Of a stretch of DNA of 14,818 nucleotides, positions 1 through 6,907 are shown one piece after another; positions within the stretch are counted from its first letter, which is position 1; every line of letters begins with the position of its first letter. The stretch comes from Bacteroidota bacterium (GTDB lineage: Bacteria > Bacteroidota > Bacteroidia > NS11-12g > UBA955). Both the position numbers and the translations under genes were made by a program. Where the stretch lies: NCBI GenBank assembly GCA_018969565.1, contig JAGWYC010000023.1:1-14818 (forward strand), read 5' to 3'. The notes beneath the pieces were generated by a model. It had not been told where the DNA came from and ran no database searches. It saw only the letters and a program-made list of their open reading frames with translations.

Positions 1-429
1 AATACACCTGAATTCGTGTTGATGTTTGTGCCCATTGAATCTTCATTTGCTCTTGCCGTTCAGGGTGATGTGGACCTCTTCACCTTTGCGTGGGATCTGC
101 GCGTGGTGATTGTAAGCCCAAGTACCCTGCTGGCCACGCTCCGCACAGTAGCCAGCATTTGGAAACAGGAAAACCAAAACCGCAACGCCCTGGAAATTGC
201 AAAGAAAGCAGGCGATTTATACGACAAGTTTGCCGGCTTTGCTGATGATTTAATCAAAGTGGGCAGACAGATGGACCAGGCCAAAGACACCTATTCTGAT
301 GCCATGAAAAAACTGATTGAAGGCAACGGCAACCTGGTTCGCAAAGTGGAAGAATTGAAGAAGATGGGGGCCAAAGCCAGCAAAAACATCAACCCGGACC
401 TTCTGGGGCGAGCCTTGGATAAAGAGTAA
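1..429 (+). CDS. rmuC: DNA recombination protein RmuC, C-terminal part (5' end outside window)
   Basis: The reading frame is open from the first base and ends at TAA 427-429. About 142 residues are visible. It begins with a segment of the type PEFVLMFVPIES, the signature of the RmuC nuclease-like core, in which acidic residues lie near a hydrophobic strand. The segment IVSPSTLLATLRTVASIWKQE follows, which is also characteristic of RmuC. The last 80 or so residues are rich in K, E and A and are predicted helical or coiled coil. RmuC proteins limit inversions at short inverted repeats and are thought to be nucleases acting on DNA structures. The family is usually 400-500 residues, so roughly two thirds is missing upstream. 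The stop lies 12 nt from the stop of the convergent photolyase gene, with no terminator hairpin visible between them. Family assignment is firm; the exact biochemical role is not known for this family. Confidence 0.9.
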   Translation, partial: NTPEFVLMFVPIESSFALAVQGDVDLFTFAWDLRVVIVSPSTLLATLRTVASIWKQENQNRNALEIAKKAGDLYDKFAGFADDLIKVGRQMDQAKDTYSDAMKKLIEGNGNLVRKVEELKKMGAKASKNINPDLLGRALDKE

Positions 430-441
430 AACTGCTTCCGG

Positions 442-1920
442 TTAATACAATCCCAGGCGCTTTTTGAGGCGCTCAACGGTATTGTTCATCCCTGAAATTT
501 TATCGTCTGTGAATCGTCCCAGCGAAGCCACAGGAATGGCCATGCGCGGGTTTTTTCTGAATGCTTCAGCGTGCTGCCGGATAAACATCCAATAAAGCGC
601 ATCCCACTCCTCACACCAGGCGGCTTTAGTAAAATGGCCCATTTTGCGCAGGTATGCAGAACCCGACACATACGGTTTGGTGACCATGCCCCCGAAATCT
701 GCATACTGGCTCATACCATATACGTTGGGCACCATGACCCAGTCGTAGGCGTCAATAAACAATTCCATAAACCATCGGTAAACTGCATCGGGATTAATGC
801 CCAGCAGTAACATCAGGTTCCCGTGAATCATCAGGCGCTCAATATGGTGGCTGTATCCGGTTTTCAGCAAACGTTTAACCGATTCATCAAAAGGAAATAT
901 GCCTGTATTTCCGCTGTATAGCGCTTCGGGAACAGCGGCTTCCAGATTCAGGGCATTGGTGGTGCGCATGGACGTTCCTTTGTGGTGATACACAGCGCGC
1001 ACAAATTCCCTCCAACCCAGAACCTGCCGCACAAAACCTTCGAGCGAGGCAATAGGTACATCAAACTGTGCCGCCGCTTCCAGGGCGCGTTCCAGAACCA
1101 GGTCCGGCGTAAGCAAACCCACATTCAGCATAGGGCTAAGTACAGAATGAAACATAAATGACTCACCGGGAACCATGGCGTCCTGATAAATACCGAAGCG
1201 ATTAAAACGCTGCTCCAGAAACACCTCGAGCCATGCCTCGGCGGCCTGATGTGTCACCGGATATTCCCAGGTATCAAGGCTCCCGGGATTAGCCGGAAAC
1301 TGCTTCTCCGTATCCTGTATGGCCTTTTGTATCAAAGTATCCGCCGGTATTTCCGGTAGCCTTGGTATGACTATGCCGGGCGGTGTTTTTTGCCGGTTTT
1401 CTGTGTCGAAGGTCCAGGCTCCACCCAGCGGCTTGCCATGTGCATCTAACATAATCCCCAGAGATTTCCGAAAATGGATATACCAGGACGTCTGATGCAC
1501 TTTATTGCTGCCAAGCCAGTCGCTTCCCTGTGCGCGGTTGATTAAAAAACCGGGGTTTTCATACCAAACCAGACGAAGGTCCCGGCGCGCCGCTTCCCTG
1601 TTCAGCCTGCGCTTCAACAGATAATCATCGGGTTCACAAACATGAACTTCGCTAAACCCTTGCTGTTGCATATGGCGCATCAGCACGCCCGTTTCCGCAG
1701 ACTCTTCTGCATGGGTGATTCGTTGCACCTTGAACCCACGTTGCCCCAATTGCATGGCCATGGCATCCATACTTGCTTTATGGAAGGCAATTTTCTTTTT
1801 GTGAAAACTGTATTGGCGGAAGAAAAGTACATCTTCCACCATCCATACCGGTCGCCCTTGCTGCAATGCCGGGTTGGCCGCATAAAGCTGATGAGGATAA
1901 ATCAGGGTAACTGCACTCAC
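442..1920 (-). CDS. Photolyase/cryptochrome of the FeS-BCP (PhrB-like) family lacking the Fe-S ligands
   Basis: 492 residues, GTG start at 1920. The start is fixed by a 4-base GTGA overlap with the DUF2256 stop upstream and by the N-terminal pattern TLIYPHQL typical of this family. Residues 1-130 form the Rossmann-like antenna domain, with the family segment HKKKIAFHKASM at 40-51. The C-terminal half is the FAD-binding helical domain, with GWREFVR, GYSHHIERLM (the His pair at 358-359 matches the (6-4) photolyase active-site histidines), DWVMVPNVYGMSQYA and TKPY. These proteins bind FAD and use blue light to repair (6-4) photoproducts or to signal. Known PhrB-type members have four cysteines holding a [4Fe-4S] cluster. 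Here there are only two cysteines in the whole protein, C95 in the antenna domain and C436 near the last ligand position, so a normal cluster is not possible. It is the last gene of a group with DUF2256 and an O-methyltransferase. Repair versus photoreceptor function cannot be decided from sequence. Confidence 0.88.
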   Translation of the reverse strand: MSAVTLIYPHQLYAANPALQQGRPVWMVEDVLFFRQYSFHKKKIAFHKASMDAMAMQLGQRGFKVQRITHAEESAETGVLMRHMQQQGFSEVHVCEPDDYLLKRRLNREAARRDLRLVWYENPGFLINRAQGSDWLGSNKVHQTSWYIHFRKSLGIMLDAHGKPLGGAWTFDTENRQKTPPGIVIPRLPEIPADTLIQKAIQDTEKQFPANPGSLDTWEYPVTHQAAEAWLEVFLEQRFNRFGIYQDAMVPGESFMFHSVLSPMLNVGLLTPDLVLERALEAAAQFDVPIASLEGFVRQVLGWREFVRAVYHHKGTSMRTTNALNLEAAVPEALYSGNTGIFPFDESVKRLLKTGYSHHIERLMIHGNLMLLLGINPDAVYRWFMELFIDAYDWVMVPNVYGMSQYADFGGMVTKPYVSGSAYLRKMGHFTKAAWCEEWDALYWMFIRQHAEAFRKNPRMAIPVASLGRFTDDKISGMNNTVERLKKRLGLY

Positions 1921-2105
1921 AAACTTGTATTTTCAGGGTTTCTTCCTGTTTGCCGGCTGGCTTTTGCGGCAGTGCGGCAGCGGTCGCTGCAATACAACAC
2001 CGAAGCCCAGTCGCGCTCCCATTTCTTACGCCAACTGAAGGGTCTTTGGCATTCAGGGCATATCTTCTGAGGCAAGTCTGCCTTGCGCTGCATACGCATA
2101 CACAT
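1917..2105 (-). CDS. DUF2256 small zinc-ribbon protein
   Basis: 62 residues from the first of three clustered in-frame ATGs (2105, 2099, 2093). The domain core follows at once: LPQKICPEC, then PFSWRKKWERDW, then YCSDRCR. Four cysteines (16, 19, 39, 43 from this start) in a C-x2-C / C-x3-C arrangement suggest one structural zinc site. The conserved RKKWE segment is the hallmark of DUF2256. Its function is unknown. The frame is open upstream to a TTG at 2150, which would overlap the O-methyltransferase gene, but those extra residues are unlike the family, so I prefer the ATG cluster. Its TGA stop at 1919-1917 overlaps the GTG of the photolyase gene, which implies translational coupling. From memory, DUF2256 genes often sit beside photolyase/cryptochrome genes in other bacteria, so a role linked to that flavoprotein is a reasonable inference but unproven. 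Confidence 0.85.
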   Translation of the reverse strand: MCMRMQRKADLPQKICPECQRPFSWRKKWERDWASVLYCSDRCRTAAKASRQTGRNPENTSL

Positions 2106-2106
2106 A

Positions 2107-2128
2107 CAACAAGGGGATATCCCGCCTT
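2107..2128 (-). repeat. Inverted repeat between the O-methyltransferase stop and the DUF2256 start
   Basis: Arms ACAAGG and CCTTGT enclose the palindromic core GGATATCC with one or two unpaired bases. It starts 2 nt after the O-methyltransferase TGA and ends 1 nt before the first DUF2256 ATG on the minus strand. A stem of about 8 bp with a bulged C and a GATAT loop can be drawn. No U tract follows, so it does not look like an intrinsic terminator. It could be a translation-control hairpin or a protein-binding dyad. Confidence 0.5.
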
Positions 2129-2130
2129 GT

Positions 2131-2781
2131 TCAGGGTTTCTTTCGGGCAATAGTCAATCCATCGCGAAGCGGAAGCATGAACACCTCCATTTTTTGCTGT
2201 GCAGCAAGGAGTTTATTGAATTGATCTATAGCCGCCGTATCAGCATCTCCGGCAGCGGTTCCTGCGTCAAGTACCTTGCCGCTCCACAGTGTGTTGTCGG
2301 CTATAAGCAGGCTGTTTGGAGGTAGCATAGGCAGCAGTACTTCCAGGTACTGGGCGTATCGCTTCTTATCAGCATCAAGGTAAACCAGCTCCGGTTGAAG
2401 CTGAGGATGTTCTTTCAGCCAGGCCAGAGCGTCGATAAAAACCATTTCTATGCAATTGGCATAAGGGCTGGCCCCTATGTTCTCGCTTATGGACCGTTCC
2501 AGTTCGACATCTTCTTCCAGCGTAATTACCTTTCCGCCCGGAGCCAGACCTTCAGCCAGACACATGGCTGAATATCCGGTAAAAGTGCCAATATCCAGAA
2601 CCAGCGAAGGTTTCAACAGACTACACAGGAAGGAAAGCAAACGACCTTGAATATGTCCGCTGAGCATGCGCGGGTTGATGTGTTTCAGGTGCGTTTTTCT
2701 ATTGCAATTGCGCAGCCATTCCGGCTCGGCAGAACTATGCCTTCCGCAGTAATCCAGCAACGCTTCCTCTTGTAGGTTCAT
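2131..2781 (-). CDS. Class I SAM-dependent O-methyltransferase (caffeoyl-CoA OMT-like family)
   Basis: 216 residues, ATG at 2781, a usual length for this family. SAM-binding motif I is VLDIGTFTGYS at 61-71, with the acidic residue that binds the ribose hydroxyls at E89/E90 (VITLEED). The metal and substrate region shows LVYLDADKKRY (D136, D138, K139) and IADNTLWSGKV (D162, N163), which are the divalent-cation ligands of the family. It should transfer a methyl group from SAM to a catechol-type hydroxyl, but bacterial members are broad and the substrate cannot be told. It is cytoplasmic. It is the first gene of the minus-strand group leading to DUF2256 and the photolyase; the stop is 25 nt before the DUF2256 ATG. 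A -7 box lies only 7 nt before its ATG (2789-2796), so the transcript may have almost no leader. Confidence 0.92.
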   Translation of the reverse strand: MNLQEEALLDYCGRHSSAEPEWLRNCNRKTHLKHINPRMLSGHIQGRLLSFLCSLLKPSLVLDIGTFTGYSAMCLAEGLAPGGKVITLEEDVELERSISENIGASPYANCIEMVFIDALAWLKEHPQLQPELVYLDADKKRYAQYLEVLLPMLPPNSLLIADNTLWSGKVLDAGTAAGDADTAAIDQFNKLLAAQQKMEVFMLPLRDGLTIARKKP

Positions 2782-2788
2782 GGTGTTT

Positions 2789-2796
2789 CAAAAATA
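2789..2796 (-). promoter_or_regulatory. Bacteroidota-type -7 promoter box for the O-methyltransferase group
   Basis: TATTTTTG on the minus strand is an exact match to TAnnTTTG. It ends 7 nt before the ATG at 2781, which puts the expected transcription start 2-5 nt before the start codon. I found no convincing -33 TTTG partner, so this is a pattern-based call. Confidence 0.5.
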
Positions 2797-2887
2797 CCCC
2801 CGAGTTTGCGCTTTCTTGATTCCGGTTGGTGATAAGCTATTCATGTTGATGTAAGGATTACATTCTTTTTTTAGTAACGAATAATTT

Positions 2888-2895
2888 TATATTCG
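2888..2895 (+). promoter_or_regulatory. Possible -7 promoter box for the DUF2795 gene
   Basis: TATATTCG differs from TAnnTTTG at one position and lies 19 nt before the ATG at 2915, inside an AT-rich stretch. A T-rich run at 2864-2871 is roughly where a -33 element would be, but it is not a clear TTTG. Confidence 0.3.
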
Positions 2896-2914
2896 CGGAA
2901 ATTCAGAATCTACT

Positions 2915-3136
2915 ATGTACTGGACACTTGAGCTTGTAAGTTGGCTGGACGACGCCCCATGGCCTGCTACCAAGGACGAACTTATTGACTACGCCATCCG
3001 TTCTGGTGCGCCTCTTGAAGTAATTGAAAATCTTCAGGAGCTGGAAGATGACGGCGAGCCTTACGAAAGCATTGAAGAAATCTGGAGTGATTATCCTACC
3101 AATGATGATTACTTCTTCAATGAAGACGAATTGTAA
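2915..3136 (+). CDS. Small acidic DUF2795 protein
   Basis: 73 residues, ATG start in the only gap between two minus-strand genes. The core LDDAPWPATKDELIDYAIRSG at residues 11-31 matches the DUF2795 pattern (WPATK, then ELI.YA, then GAP). The C-terminal third is strongly acidic, ending in an N-E-D-E-L tail. In Bacteroidota such stand-alone 70-75 residue forms are widespread and well conserved, but no function is established. It has no signal peptide or membrane segment, so it should be cytoplasmic. It stands alone: the O-methyltransferase gene is divergent and hflX is convergent, with the two stops 40 nt apart. An acidic tail on a small helical domain would suit protein binding; that is inference only. 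Confidence 0.85.
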   Translation: MYWTLELVSWLDDAPWPATKDELIDYAIRSGAPLEVIENLQELEDDGEPYESIEEIWSDYPTNDDYFFNEDEL

Positions 3137-3176
3137 GCGTTTCAGTCAGTTTTGTGCGCCTTAATTCAGCCCATGT

Positions 3177-4376
3177 TCAATAGGGTTGCGCATTCTTATT
3201 GAGTTTATTGATTTTACTCAGTTCGCGCAGGATAGCATCCTGTAAGCGTGCGGTATTTTGTTTACGTGTGGCTGAAATAAACACCACCGGATGATGTTCC
3301 TTGGCCATCCAACTTTTCTCAAAATCCTCCAGGCTCATGGTTTCGGTGCCAAAATCGTCCTTGGGTGCTACGTAAGCATCTATTTTGTTGAACACCAGCA
3401 GTACAGGTTTTTTTCCGGCGCCGATATCATTCAGCGTCTCCTTCACTACATCCATCTGGGCTTCAAAGTGCGGATTTCCGGCATCTACAACATGCAGCAG
3501 CAAATCAGCTTCCAGAACCTCCGACAGGGTACTTTTAAAACTCTCAATCAATTCATGGGGCAATTTTCTGATGAATCCCACCGTGTCGCTGATCAGGCAT
3601 TCTTCTATCTTGCCTTCCGCAGTTTGCGGGGACCATTTCCTGACTGTGGTATCCAAAGTAGCAAAGAGTTTGTTTTCCGCCAGAATATCCGCCTTGGTGA
3701 GCAGATTCATGATGGTGCTCTTGCCCACATTTGTGTATCCTACAAGCGCTATTCTGGGTTTGGCTGTGCGACCTTTTCGCTGAACGGCAGACTGCCCTTC
3801 TATATTTTTTAGTCGCTCTTTGAGGATATTGATCTGATTGCGCAGCGCCCTTCTGTCCGTTTCGATTTCCTGTTCTCCAGGACCCCTCATGCCTATTCCC
3901 CCTTTTTGCTTGCTCAGGTGGGTCCACATGCGGGTAAGACGAGGAAGCAAATAGTGGTTTTGCGCCAGAGCAACCTGCCATTTGGCCTGGGCTGTTTGGG
4001 CATTTTGTGCAAAAATGTGCAAAATCAGACTGCTGCGATCGAGAATTTTCACCTCCTTGAACTCAGACTCCAGGTTGCGAATCTGTGCAGGGCTCAATTC
4101 GTCGTCAAACACCAGCATATCTGCCTTGTGCAGCGCTACAAAATCTCTGATTTCTTCCAGTTTGCCGCTGCCGATATAGGTTTTAGAGGAAGGCCTGTCC
4201 AGTTTCTGAATAAAGCGACCTATCGTGAGTGCCCCGGCAGTTTGCACCAGCAATTCCAGTTCATCCAGGTATTCGGTGGCGCTGTATTCCTGGCCGGGTT
4301 GCTTCAAGGCTACCGCCACCAGTACGGCCTTTTCCGGCTCGTGATCCCTGACAAACTGTATTTTATTTCTGGGCAT
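3177..4376 (-). CDS. hflX: Ribosome-associated GTPase HflX
   Basis: 399 residues, ATG at 4376. Residues 15-110 form the N-terminal HflX domain (EKAVLVAV, then YIGSGKLEEI, then VFDDELSPAQIRNLE). The linker holds the family signature GGIGMRGPGEQEIE at 159-172. The GTPase domain has G1 GYTNVGKST at 213-221, threonines 240-244 for G2, DTVG at 264-267, NKID at 330-333 and SAT at 368-370. HflX binds ribosomes and splits stalled or heat-damaged 70S particles using GTP. All nucleotide-binding motifs are intact. The gene is transcribed alone, divergent from the secreted-protein gene and convergent with DUF2795. An exact -7 box (TAACTTTG, 4385-4392) ends only 8 nt before the ATG. Confidence 0.96.
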   Translation of the reverse strand: MPRNKIQFVRDHEPEKAVLVAVALKQPGQEYSATEYLDELELLVQTAGALTIGRFIQKLDRPSSKTYIGSGKLEEIRDFVALHKADMLVFDDELSPAQIRNLESEFKEVKILDRSSLILHIFAQNAQTAQAKWQVALAQNHYLLPRLTRMWTHLSKQKGGIGMRGPGEQEIETDRRALRNQINILKERLKNIEGQSAVQRKGRTAKPRIALVGYTNVGKSTIMNLLTKADILAENKLFATLDTTVRKWSPQTAEGKIEECLISDTVGFIRKLPHELIESFKSTLSEVLEADLLLHVVDAGNPHFEAQMDVVKETLNDIGAGKKPVLLVFNKIDAYVAPKDDFGTETMSLEDFEKSWMAKEHHPVVFISATRKQNTARLQDAILRELSKINKLNKNAQPY

Positions 4377-4384
4377 GGGTCCTG

Positions 4385-4392
4385 CAAAGTTA
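4385..4392 (-). promoter_or_regulatory. -7 promoter box for hflX
   Basis: TAACTTTG on the minus strand matches TAnnTTTG exactly and ends 8 nt before the hflX ATG, predicting a leader of only a few nucleotides. No clear -33 element is visible. Confidence 0.5.
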
Positions 4393-4407
4393 GTAGCTGT
4401 GCAGCCC

Positions 4408-4415
4408 TATCTTTG
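4408..4415 (+). promoter_or_regulatory. -7 promoter box for the secreted-protein/DUF6427/HDAC group
   Basis: TATCTTTG on the plus strand is an exact TAnnTTTG match. Transcription would start near 4420, too close to the ATG at 4430 for much leader but about 25 nt before the ATG at 4445, which favours the latter as the start. It lies 15 nt from the oppositely directed hflX box. Confidence 0.5.
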
Positions 4416-4444
4416 TTCTGTCTGTAGATATGCGCGGTTTGCCC

Positions 4445-5896
4445 ATGAAGCGGTTATTGGTCGTGTTGTGTTTTATATACGCAGAAACTTTGCCGGGGCA
4501 AACGCTCACCTTCAGCAATGTTCCAAGAATCAACCAGCGCAGCGGATACAACAGGGTAATCGGAGAACATGCCGATGGTTTATACCTGCTTCGTTTACGC
4601 AATGTCGAGGGTCGCGGGGTGGTGTCTTTGGAACATTATTCTCATAGCCTGAGCTTCCAACAGGAAAAAACATACCGGTTGGGCCCGGAAAGGCTGGTTA
4701 AGGCGCATCTGCTGGAACATGATTGCTTGCTGTTTACCGGCGTTCACGACCGCAATCGCGGGGTATTTACCCTGAACTGCAAGAAACTGAACAACAAACT
4801 GGAAGAAGTGCTTCAGAAAAACAGGTTGCTGGAGTTTGACCGTTTCGACTTTTATAAAGATCAGGTGCTGGGAACCGCTGACCGTTCCGGAAAAAACCTG
4901 CTTTTTTATGCCGACAGCCGTGATGGTCATGGCAGGCAGGTTTTGGATATTGCTTTGCTCGATACTTCATTTAAACCTTTATTTCGCGAACAGAAAACCC
5001 TTGATATTCAAGCAGATGCATTTCGGGTTCTCGACCTGGAAACAGATATTCCCGGAAATGTTTATGTACTGGCTTCTGAACAACAGAAGGACAGGAGGAA
5101 GTCTGACCCGGCATCGCTTCGGGTTGTGCTTTATTGCTTCCAGAGAAGCACGCTAAACTGGGTACGGCACGACCTGAGTAAAGGTTTGTTTTTTTTGAAC
5201 AGCGCCCGTCTGTGTTATAACGACAGCCTGCGCGGTATGGTGGTTGCCGGATTTTACAGTGATGCGGGCACCGAGGGTGCTGCCGGAGTTTATATGGCCT
5301 CTTTGCTGCCGGAGAACGCGACGGAAATCAGTAGCAGTCAGACTGCCTTCAGCAATGAATTTATGGCGGGAATTATCGGCGCAAATCAGGCGGATGCACA
5401 AGGCAACCTGAACAATTTTCGCATACGCCGTATGATGCCACGAAGTGATGGTGGTCTTGCATTGGCTGCGGAGCGCTATTATGTTACCCAGCGGGTAGAG
5501 ACCACTTATATCAGCGGCATTTCCCAAACCAGCACCACCAATTACTACCACCATGACGAAGTGATTGTACTCAGCCTGGATGCCCATGGAAACCTGGAAT
5601 GGCAGGAAGTGGTGAGAAAGAGACAAAGCGCGCTGCTTTCGGCTTCTCAATTTTCCGGAGTGGGCATTTGCGTGACTGCTGAGGGCATCATGCTGGTGTA
5701 TAATGAACCGGGAAGCGGCAACGTACAACAAGTACGCTTTCACAAGGATGGTAGCCGTGAACAGCAGATATTGCTGCGCAGCGAAACCTCGTTTACTGCT
5801 TTGATTCCTTCAGAAGGTGCACAAACCGGATACAACAGAATGGTGCTGCCTTGCCTGCGCAACCGACAGATCTCATTACTTAAGTTGACTTATTAA
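4445..5896 (+). CDS. Secreted protein of unknown function
   Basis: 483 residues from ATG 4445; an in-frame ATG at 4430 would add five residues. I prefer 4445 because it places MKRLL directly before the hydrophobic core LLVVLCFIYA, as in a normal signal peptide, with likely cleavage after LPGQ. The mature protein has no other membrane segment. It is rich in short beta-strand-like stretches. The region around residues 330-395 (DGGLALAAERYYV, then a YYHHDEVIVLSLDAHGNLEWQ segment) resembles repeated motifs in large Bacteroidota secreted proteins that fold as beta propellers, so a propeller-like fold is possible. I see no type IX C-terminal sorting domain and no lipobox, so it is probably periplasmic. 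It is the first gene of a plus-strand group, 24 nt ahead of the membrane protein gene. I do not recognise a named family. Confidence 0.85.
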   Translation: MKRLLVVLCFIYAETLPGQTLTFSNVPRINQRSGYNRVIGEHADGLYLLRLRNVEGRGVVSLEHYSHSLSFQQEKTYRLGPERLVKAHLLEHDCLLFTGVHDRNRGVFTLNCKKLNNKLEEVLQKNRLLEFDRFDFYKDQVLGTADRSGKNLLFYADSRDGHGRQVLDIALLDTSFKPLFREQKTLDIQADAFRVLDLETDIPGNVYVLASEQQKDRRKSDPASLRVVLYCFQRSTLNWVRHDLSKGLFFLNSARLCYNDSLRGMVVAGFYSDAGTEGAAGVYMASLLPENATEISSSQTAFSNEFMAGIIGANQADAQGNLNNFRIRRMMPRSDGGLALAAERYYVTQRVETTYISGISQTSTTNYYHHDEVIVLSLDAHGNLEWQEVVRKRQSALLSASQFSGVGICVTAEGIMLVYNEPGSGNVQQVRFHKDGSREQQILLRSETSFTALIPSEGAQTGYNRMVLPCLRNRQISLLKLTY

Positions 5897-5920
5897 CCCA
5901 TAGCCACCAAATTTGTCGCC

Positions 5921-6907
5921 ATGCTGCGCCTGCTTCAAAATATTAAACCCAGCAGCGCCCTTTGGGTGCTTTTATTGGGTTTTTTGCTGCGCACTCCGTT
6001 TGTTTATCTCAGTCCGCCCACGCCGCATACATTCGATAGTCCTTTTTTTCCTGATTTCTTTCGCTGGATTGCCCATAATCCACTTTGGAACAACCTGGGA
6101 GCAACCGCTCTGGTGTGCATTGCAGCACTGCTGCTGAACCGCGTTTGCATAAACCAGGATGTTATTTATACCCACAGCTATCTGCCTGCCTGGTTTTATG
6201 TATTGACCAGCAGCATGATTCCCGAACAATTACATCTGCATCCATTGCTGTTTGCCAATGTGTTCATTCTTATTGGTTTTAACTTTTTGTTTTCCCTGTT
6301 TTTGTATGAAGGGCCCTCGGTGTTGATTTACCTTACGGCCATGAGCTTTGGGGCGGCTGCCATGTTCCGGCTTCAGTTGCTTGCGCTGCTGTTGTTCTTA
6401 TTGGGTGCCATCATCCTCATGAAACGCATTACCCTGAAAGACGTGCTTGCCACGCTCCTGGGAACCTTGATGCCGGTGTATCTGTTATTGAGCGTTTGGT
6501 ACTTGTTCGGTAGTACACAGGAAAACAGCTTGCGTTTCTTCCCCACCCGGATAACAACCGCTTCCGGTCATATTGCAGGCCTCTGGCCATATCTGCTTTG
6601 CCTCCTGCTTGTGTTTCTTTCGTTTTTTAAAGTATTTGCAAACTTCTTTAAGAATAATATCCGCACCCGCCGCATTAATCAGGTGTTGATTTTCTTCTTT
6701 GCCTATTGCCTGATTTTTATTCTGTTCGGAGGAACCGGCCGCCTGAACACTGATATAAGCCTCTTGTTCATCCCTACAGCGGTTTTCATTGCTTACCTTT
6801 TAGTAGGAAGCAAGCACATCCGCATAAAATCGCTGACCAACCTCCTGCTGATCTTAAGCGCTATAGGCTCTTTATACGGGGCCATGCTGATTTCCTTTTT
6901 TGAATGA
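5921..6907 (+). CDS. Multi-pass inner-membrane protein, DUF6427-like
   Basis: 328 residues, ATG at 5921. Hydropathy by eye gives about nine or ten membrane helices (near residues 13-30, 58-75, 88-102, 108-130, 133-150, 152-168, 175-198, 220-240, 258-275, 282-300, 305-325). There is no catalytic motif that I can recognise. Length, the N-terminal NIKPSSALWVLLLGFLLRTP segment and the even spread of helices are like the DUF6427 family of Bacteroidota, whose function is unknown; this is a tentative match. The TGA stop overlaps the ATG of the next gene (ATGA at 6904-6907), so translation is probably coupled to the deacetylase-like enzyme. The gap to the secreted-protein gene upstream is 24 nt and contains CAAATTTG, one base off a -7 box, ending 5 nt before the ATG. 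Confidence 0.82.
   Translation: MLRLLQNIKPSSALWVLLLGFLLRTPFVYLSPPTPHTFDSPFFPDFFRWIAHNPLWNNLGATALVCIAALLLNRVCINQDVIYTHSYLPAWFYVLTSSMIPEQLHLHPLLFANVFILIGFNFLFSLFLYEGPSVLIYLTAMSFGAAAMFRLQLLALLLFLLGAIILMKRITLKDVLATLLGTLMPVYLLLSVWYLFGSTQENSLRFFPTRITTASGHIAGLWPYLLCLLLVFLSFFKVFANFFKNNIRTRRINQVLIFFFAYCLIFILFGGTGRLNTDISLLFIPTAVFIAYLLVGSKHIRIKSLTNLLLILSAIGSLYGAMLISFFE

Noticed and set aside
2106..2150. Longer DUF2256 starting at TTG 2150
   Set aside because: The extra residues overlap the O-methyltransferase gene and the inverted repeat and are unlike the compact family.
3291..3812. 173-codon open frame on the plus strand opposite hflX
   Set aside because: hflX has all GTPase motifs on the other strand; this frame shows no domain and has no promoter of its own.
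5153..5743. 196-codon open frame on the minus strand inside the secreted-protein gene
   Set aside because: It lies fully within a longer gene with a signal peptide on the other strand and has low-complexity, non-family-like composition; a shadow frame.
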